From the IMG/VR virus record IMGVR_UViG_3300048797_000033, positions 1-60,152 of that record: DNA of 60,152 nt; one strand, written 5' to 3'. The notes under the pieces were generated by a model. It saw only the letters and a program-made list of their open reading frames with translations. It made no database searches and had not been told where the DNA came from. The DNA comes from a virus. This document shows positions 56,997 through 60,152 of the stretch, one piece after another (position 1 is the stretch's first letter; each line of letters begins with the position of its first letter). The position numbers were made by a program, and so were the translations under genes.

Positions 56997-57845
56997 ATGT
57001 CAGTAATTGTATCAATTCAAGTAGCAACGGTTCCGCTTTTAAACGGATTTATTACAGGTGGTGGCTTAGCTACCTTCGGTGATAGCATTACCCTAACACC
57101 CTACCCTAACAGAGGTAGGTATTTCAGAGATTGGACTCTGCCCAACGGCACGAAGTCCACGAGTAATCCACTCACATTCACAGCAGCAACAAGCGGTGTA
57201 TGGACTGCAAACTTTGAGAATCTAGTGTCGGTACGAGTTCCACAGACTGGTGGCGGATCAGCTACTGGAGAGAACCTACAAGCTAAGAAAACCGACACTA
57301 TCACTCTGGCAGCCACACCTTCATCTGGATGGCTCTTTCAGGGTTGGTATGAGAATGGTAATCTTATCTCTACAGCAGCCTCTTATTCTTTTACCACGGC
57401 ATCTGACAGGGTTATCACTCCACGTTTCTATGAAGCCAGCACAGGAACTACAATAACCACCGCAACACCAAAACTCACTCTATTGGCAGCAGCCACAGCC
57501 GTTACTTCCAGTTGGGTTGAAATGGGTGAAATCAAGACAAGTGGTGTACGCAGGGCTGTATTCTATGTCGATGTCGTTCACACTAGTTCATCTAATGTAA
57601 GACTGCAATTCTTAGCTAAGAAAACAAGTGGTGGCACCGGATATTCTTTTGTTCCATACGTTGAAACACCGGGTGTGGTACTTATAGACGGTGAATACTT
57701 TGAACTCAACACTGATGCTACACAGAGCGTAATGATCGAATTACTCTTAAATGAAGACGTAGCCTTCTTAGGTGTAAACATCGAAGCAGGAACAGTAGGT
57801 GTAACAGCCGACACAGTGGCAGTTAGTTATTCAACCCATCAATAA
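56997..57845 (+). CDS. Tail fibre protein with Listeria-Bacteroides-type repeats
   Basis: 282 aa. Two InlB B-repeat-like units in the first half (ITLTPYPNRGRYFRDWTLPN and ITLAATPSSGWLFQGWYENG, each followed by F-T-A/T...F), then the same beta module as the 56617 gene. Extended adhesive structure suits a receptor-binding fibre. Confidence 0.7.
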   Translation: MSVIVSIQVATVPLLNGFITGGGLATFGDSITLTPYPNRGRYFRDWTLPNGTKSTSNPLTFTAATSGVWTANFENLVSVRVPQTGGGSATGENLQAKKTDTITLAATPSSGWLFQGWYENGNLISTAASYSFTTASDRVITPRFYEASTGTTITTATPKLTLLAAATAVTSSWVEMGEIKTSGVRRAVFYVDVVHTSSSNVRLQFLAKKTSGGTGYSFVPYVETPGVVLIDGEYFELNTDATQSVMIELLLNEDVAFLGVNIEAGTVGVTADTVAVSYSTHQ

Positions 57846-57855
57846 TTTTAAAGAC

Positions 57856-58956
57856 ATGAATATCAGCTTATTAAATAAAACTATCACTATTATAGACGCA
57901 AAGACGTTTGTATTACGTGAACAGGATTTGGTCAACCTATCCTTAAAAACCGACTACATTCTGTTGGAGGTAAATCAGATGGGTACACCACAGGAGTTTA
58001 GGATCTACTCTTCGGACGTGATCTTACCTACTCATTCTACCTTAGCCGGACTGTTTACTATCCTATCTAATTGGTACTCGATAGTGAAGAACGAGACATT
58101 CCTTGACAGGGAGATTATTGGAACAACCCGAACACTGGTAGATACTGAGGTGATGAACACTATAATCAGTAACTACGGACAGGGAGAGGCTAATATTAAC
58201 ATGACACTCCCCACTCCAGCACAAGGTTATAAGTTCGTGGTACAGGTCACCGAACCTTCCGCTAACTATTTCAGAATAACATCTACTGGAAATATCATAG
58301 TAGACGGTGTTCAGGCTGATTATGCTTCTTTTGCCACGCCAAAACAGGGTGATTACTTTAAGGTCTTTACTGAAAAAATCATCCCGACTGCGGATAACTT
58401 CATTACCGCACCTAAACTTACAATGAGTACTTCGGCACACGTAAAAGCGCATTCTACAGCGTTCTCTTATTATCTTTCAGGTGTTAAATACTCTGTAGCA
58501 GCAGGGGACTTATTACTCGGTACTGATACCATCCCTAAAGGCAAATTTGGGGCTGTAGCGATTGATATTGACTCTACGGGGGTGTCTACGCCTATCTCTG
58601 CTCCAGATAACGCCACAGGCTATAATACAGCCGCTTTAGCCATAGCAGGACTTCCAGCAGCAGGTGCAGGGTTTTTAAGACTTGGTTATGTGACCGCTTC
58701 CGGTAATAACGAGACAGGCGGTGCAGATTTTACTTTCTCTGACACCGCTCTGGATGCAGCACATACTTTGGTTACAATCGTAACTTTAGGCACAACTTAC
58801 GTACCGACATATAAATACATCGTAACCACAGGGCAGGCAGCTAATAAGAATTATGTCACCGATGCTGAACTGGCACTGCTTGTAGGTACAGGTGCGACAG
58901 AAGGGGCTTATTTGAAGATTGTGAGTGGAGTCCCAACATGGGTATTACCTTCGTAA
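57856..58956 (+). CDS. Tail fibre protein, 366 aa
   Basis: The N-terminal 90 residues (NISLLNKTITIIDAKTFVLR, then EFRIYSSDVILPTHSTLAGL) resemble the start of the next gene. The remainder is Thr/Ala/Gly-rich beta repeats typical of fibres (DTALDAAHTLVTIVTLGTTY). Likely trimeric receptor-binding component; no enzyme motif is seen. Confidence 0.65.
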   Translation: MNISLLNKTITIIDAKTFVLREQDLVNLSLKTDYILLEVNQMGTPQEFRIYSSDVILPTHSTLAGLFTILSNWYSIVKNETFLDREIIGTTRTLVDTEVMNTIISNYGQGEANINMTLPTPAQGYKFVVQVTEPSANYFRITSTGNIIVDGVQADYASFATPKQGDYFKVFTEKIIPTADNFITAPKLTMSTSAHVKAHSTAFSYYLSGVKYSVAAGDLLLGTDTIPKGKFGAVAIDIDSTGVSTPISAPDNATGYNTAALAIAGLPAAGAGFLRLGYVTASGNNETGGADFTFSDTALDAAHTLVTIVTLGTTYVPTYKYIVTTGQAANKNYVTDAELALLVGTGATEGAYLKIVSGVPTWVLPS

Positions 58957-58957
58957 C

Positions 58958-59623
58958 ATGGAAATCTCAATTGTCGATAAGAGCTTAATAATTAGCGATA
59001 CAAATCAATCGTGGAACCTGGATCAGTCTAATTTGATTGATCCCCCTACGAAAAGTCCGCAGGGGTATATCCTTTTCTGTTTTGTTTCCACTAAGAGCAA
59101 TAAGGGAACATGGGAGATAAGGATATACCCTAATGATGTGACTTTGCCTGTTCATAACGGATTAGACGACTTGTTTGTTGTGGTTAGCTCGTGGTGGAAT
59201 TTGGCACAGAGAAGAAGGGCTTTTGACGATGTAACAGAGCAGTTTGATAACATCGGTCAGATTATCGCTACTTATCCAGTTGGTGTTACTGACTTAAAAG
59301 TAGGCAACATGCAAACAGGTTCGTTGTGGCTATGGTATGTCGATCATTGGATGGACACGCATATTCCGAATAAACTCGGTGGTATCTATAATCGCACTCC
59401 GATACCTTTTGTCAACCAACAAGTGCCGACTATAACTAGCTACCAAGAGGTCTACGCAGCACAGTACACGCAGAACCCTACCGTGACCTGTTGGGCTTAC
59501 AACTCCGATGGAAAGTACGCACAGAGACAGGAAATGCCACAGACTACTATGGTTGATGGCAAAATCGACACACTTTATTTTGAACTACCCGAAGCAACAA
59601 GCGGAAACATAATCTTACAATAA
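58958..59623 (+). CDS. Tail fibre-associated protein, 221 aa
   Basis: Start ATG 58958, one base after the previous stop. The N-terminus (MEISIVDKSLIISDTNQSWN, then WEIRIYPNDVTLPVHNGLDD) is paralogous to that of the previous gene. The C-terminus is beta-rich (QVPTITSYQEVYAAQYTQNP) and may be an adaptor joining fibres to the tail. Confidence 0.65.
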   Translation: MEISIVDKSLIISDTNQSWNLDQSNLIDPPTKSPQGYILFCFVSTKSNKGTWEIRIYPNDVTLPVHNGLDDLFVVVSSWWNLAQRRRAFDDVTEQFDNIGQIIATYPVGVTDLKVGNMQTGSLWLWYVDHWMDTHIPNKLGGIYNRTPIPFVNQQVPTITSYQEVYAAQYTQNPTVTCWAYNSDGKYAQRQEMPQTTMVDGKIDTLYFELPEATSGNIILQ

Positions 59624-60152
59624 ATGAAGAAGTTAATTTTAATCATATTTGTTTTTGCTTCTTTAGTGGCAAAATCACAAGACATACAGCCTTCGGGAGC
59701 TAACTGGAAAACAGGATTTAGTACTTCTTTTGGGTATTACCTTGCTGATTCTACAGTATGGATTTACAAAGGCACTACTTACGGATGGACGGAATTAGCT
59801 TCACATAGAGATGTGAAAAAAGTAGTTGATAGTTTAGCGCATTTAGGATATACCAAGATAGAAGTAAATAATCTTTTATCCGCAAAGCTTAATTCCGCTG
59901 ATTCCCTCAATAAATATGTCACGCCATATTATATACGTAATTATCTTAAAAAGTCTGATACCACTTTATTGGTAGGCACTAAATATGATTTGAGTTTAAA
60001 GCAAAACAAGTTAATAAATCCACTTGTAAAGGCAGACACGGCTACGCTTTTGGCTACTCATTATAATCTATATATGAAGCTAAATACTGCCGATACCTCG
60101 TGGATGTTAAACCCGTATGCCAAAAACATATCAGTTGCTTTAAAATTAAATA
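59624..60152 (+). CDS. Fibre-region protein with signal peptide, cut by window edge
   Basis: ATG 59624-59626 directly after the previous stop, open to position 60152 (176 codons seen). A signal-peptide-like start (KKLILIIFVFASLVAKS) is followed by QDIQPSGANWKTGFSTSFGY and repeated DSLxxY/DTxxL segments suggesting coiled or fibrous structure. A signal peptide is odd for a virion protein; it may be exported or be borrowed from a host surface protein. Confidence 0.7.
   Translation, partial: MKKLILIIFVFASLVAKSQDIQPSGANWKTGFSTSFGYYLADSTVWIYKGTTYGWTELASHRDVKKVVDSLAHLGYTKIEVNNLLSAKLNSADSLNKYVTPYYIRNYLKKSDTTLLVGTKYDLSLKQNKLINPLVKADTATLLATHYNLYMKLNTADTSWMLNPYAKNISVALKLN

Overview
The window looks like about 60 kb of a double-stranded DNA bacteriophage that infects a Bacteroidota host; both ends cut through genes, so it is a partial genome. 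Three things point to the host. Promoters are of the Bacteroidota type: a TTG element, 18 bases, then TAnnTTTG, usually TATCTTTG, repeated at more than a dozen gene starts. Ribosome-binding regions are A/T-rich rather than GGAGG-like. Many small proteins resemble families common in Bacteroidota phages (DUF3127, DUF5977, DUF4406 and LRIGNYV-type proteins). A tyrosine integrase suggests a temperate or formerly temperate phage. Portal, scaffold, capsid, propeller-bearing tail and giant internal proteins, with no contractile sheath or tape-measure-like gene recognised, suggest a short-tailed (podovirus-like) virion.

Layout. Positions 1-22.4 kb (minus strand) are a dense, tightly overlapping early/accessory region. 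It contains a tetrapeptide-repeat protein cut by the left edge, about 45 small mostly unrecognised proteins, a HExxH peptidase-like protein, a HAD hydrolase, DUF4406 and DUF5131 proteins, a DnaA domain IV-like protein, a secreted non-specific nuclease, a C5 DNA methyltransferase, a primase-helicase, a probable replication protein, VRR-NUC and HNH-like nucleases, and an integrase near a tRNA-like element. Positions 22.5-23.9 kb (plus) hold a short replication/recombination operon with a NinB-like protein and an SSB-like DUF3127 protein. Positions 23.9-29.6 kb (minus) encode the large terminase, an AP2-HNH endonuclease, a DUF1599-type protein and a two-domain GroES-like protein. Positions 29.7-60.2 kb (plus) are the virion block: portal, scaffold, major capsid, then a 0.8-kb noncoding transcription unit, tail proteins, internal or ejection proteins including one of 2326 aa, an ATP-grasp-like protein, and receptor-binding or fibre proteins running off the right edge.

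The most unusual part is 38.8-39.6 kb. A promoter and a strong terminator bracket a unit with no credible ORF. It holds a tRNA-Ala(UGC)-like gene, two copies of a 13-base boxA-like sequence, two long-range 12-bp perfect stems, further hairpins and a second tRNA-like T-arm. Size, phage setting and tRNA neighbour recall the large ornate phage RNAs GOLLD and ROOL, but no match to either is shown here.

Regulation appears coordinated. Besides the shared promoter, six palindromes fitting TAATTTAGA-N5-TCTAAATTA (with variation) lie just upstream of promoters in both early and late regions, consistent with a single regulator. A winged-helix-like gene with its own upstream palindrome (6.3-6.7 kb) is one candidate. 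Functions below rest on motif recognition by eye; no database search was run.
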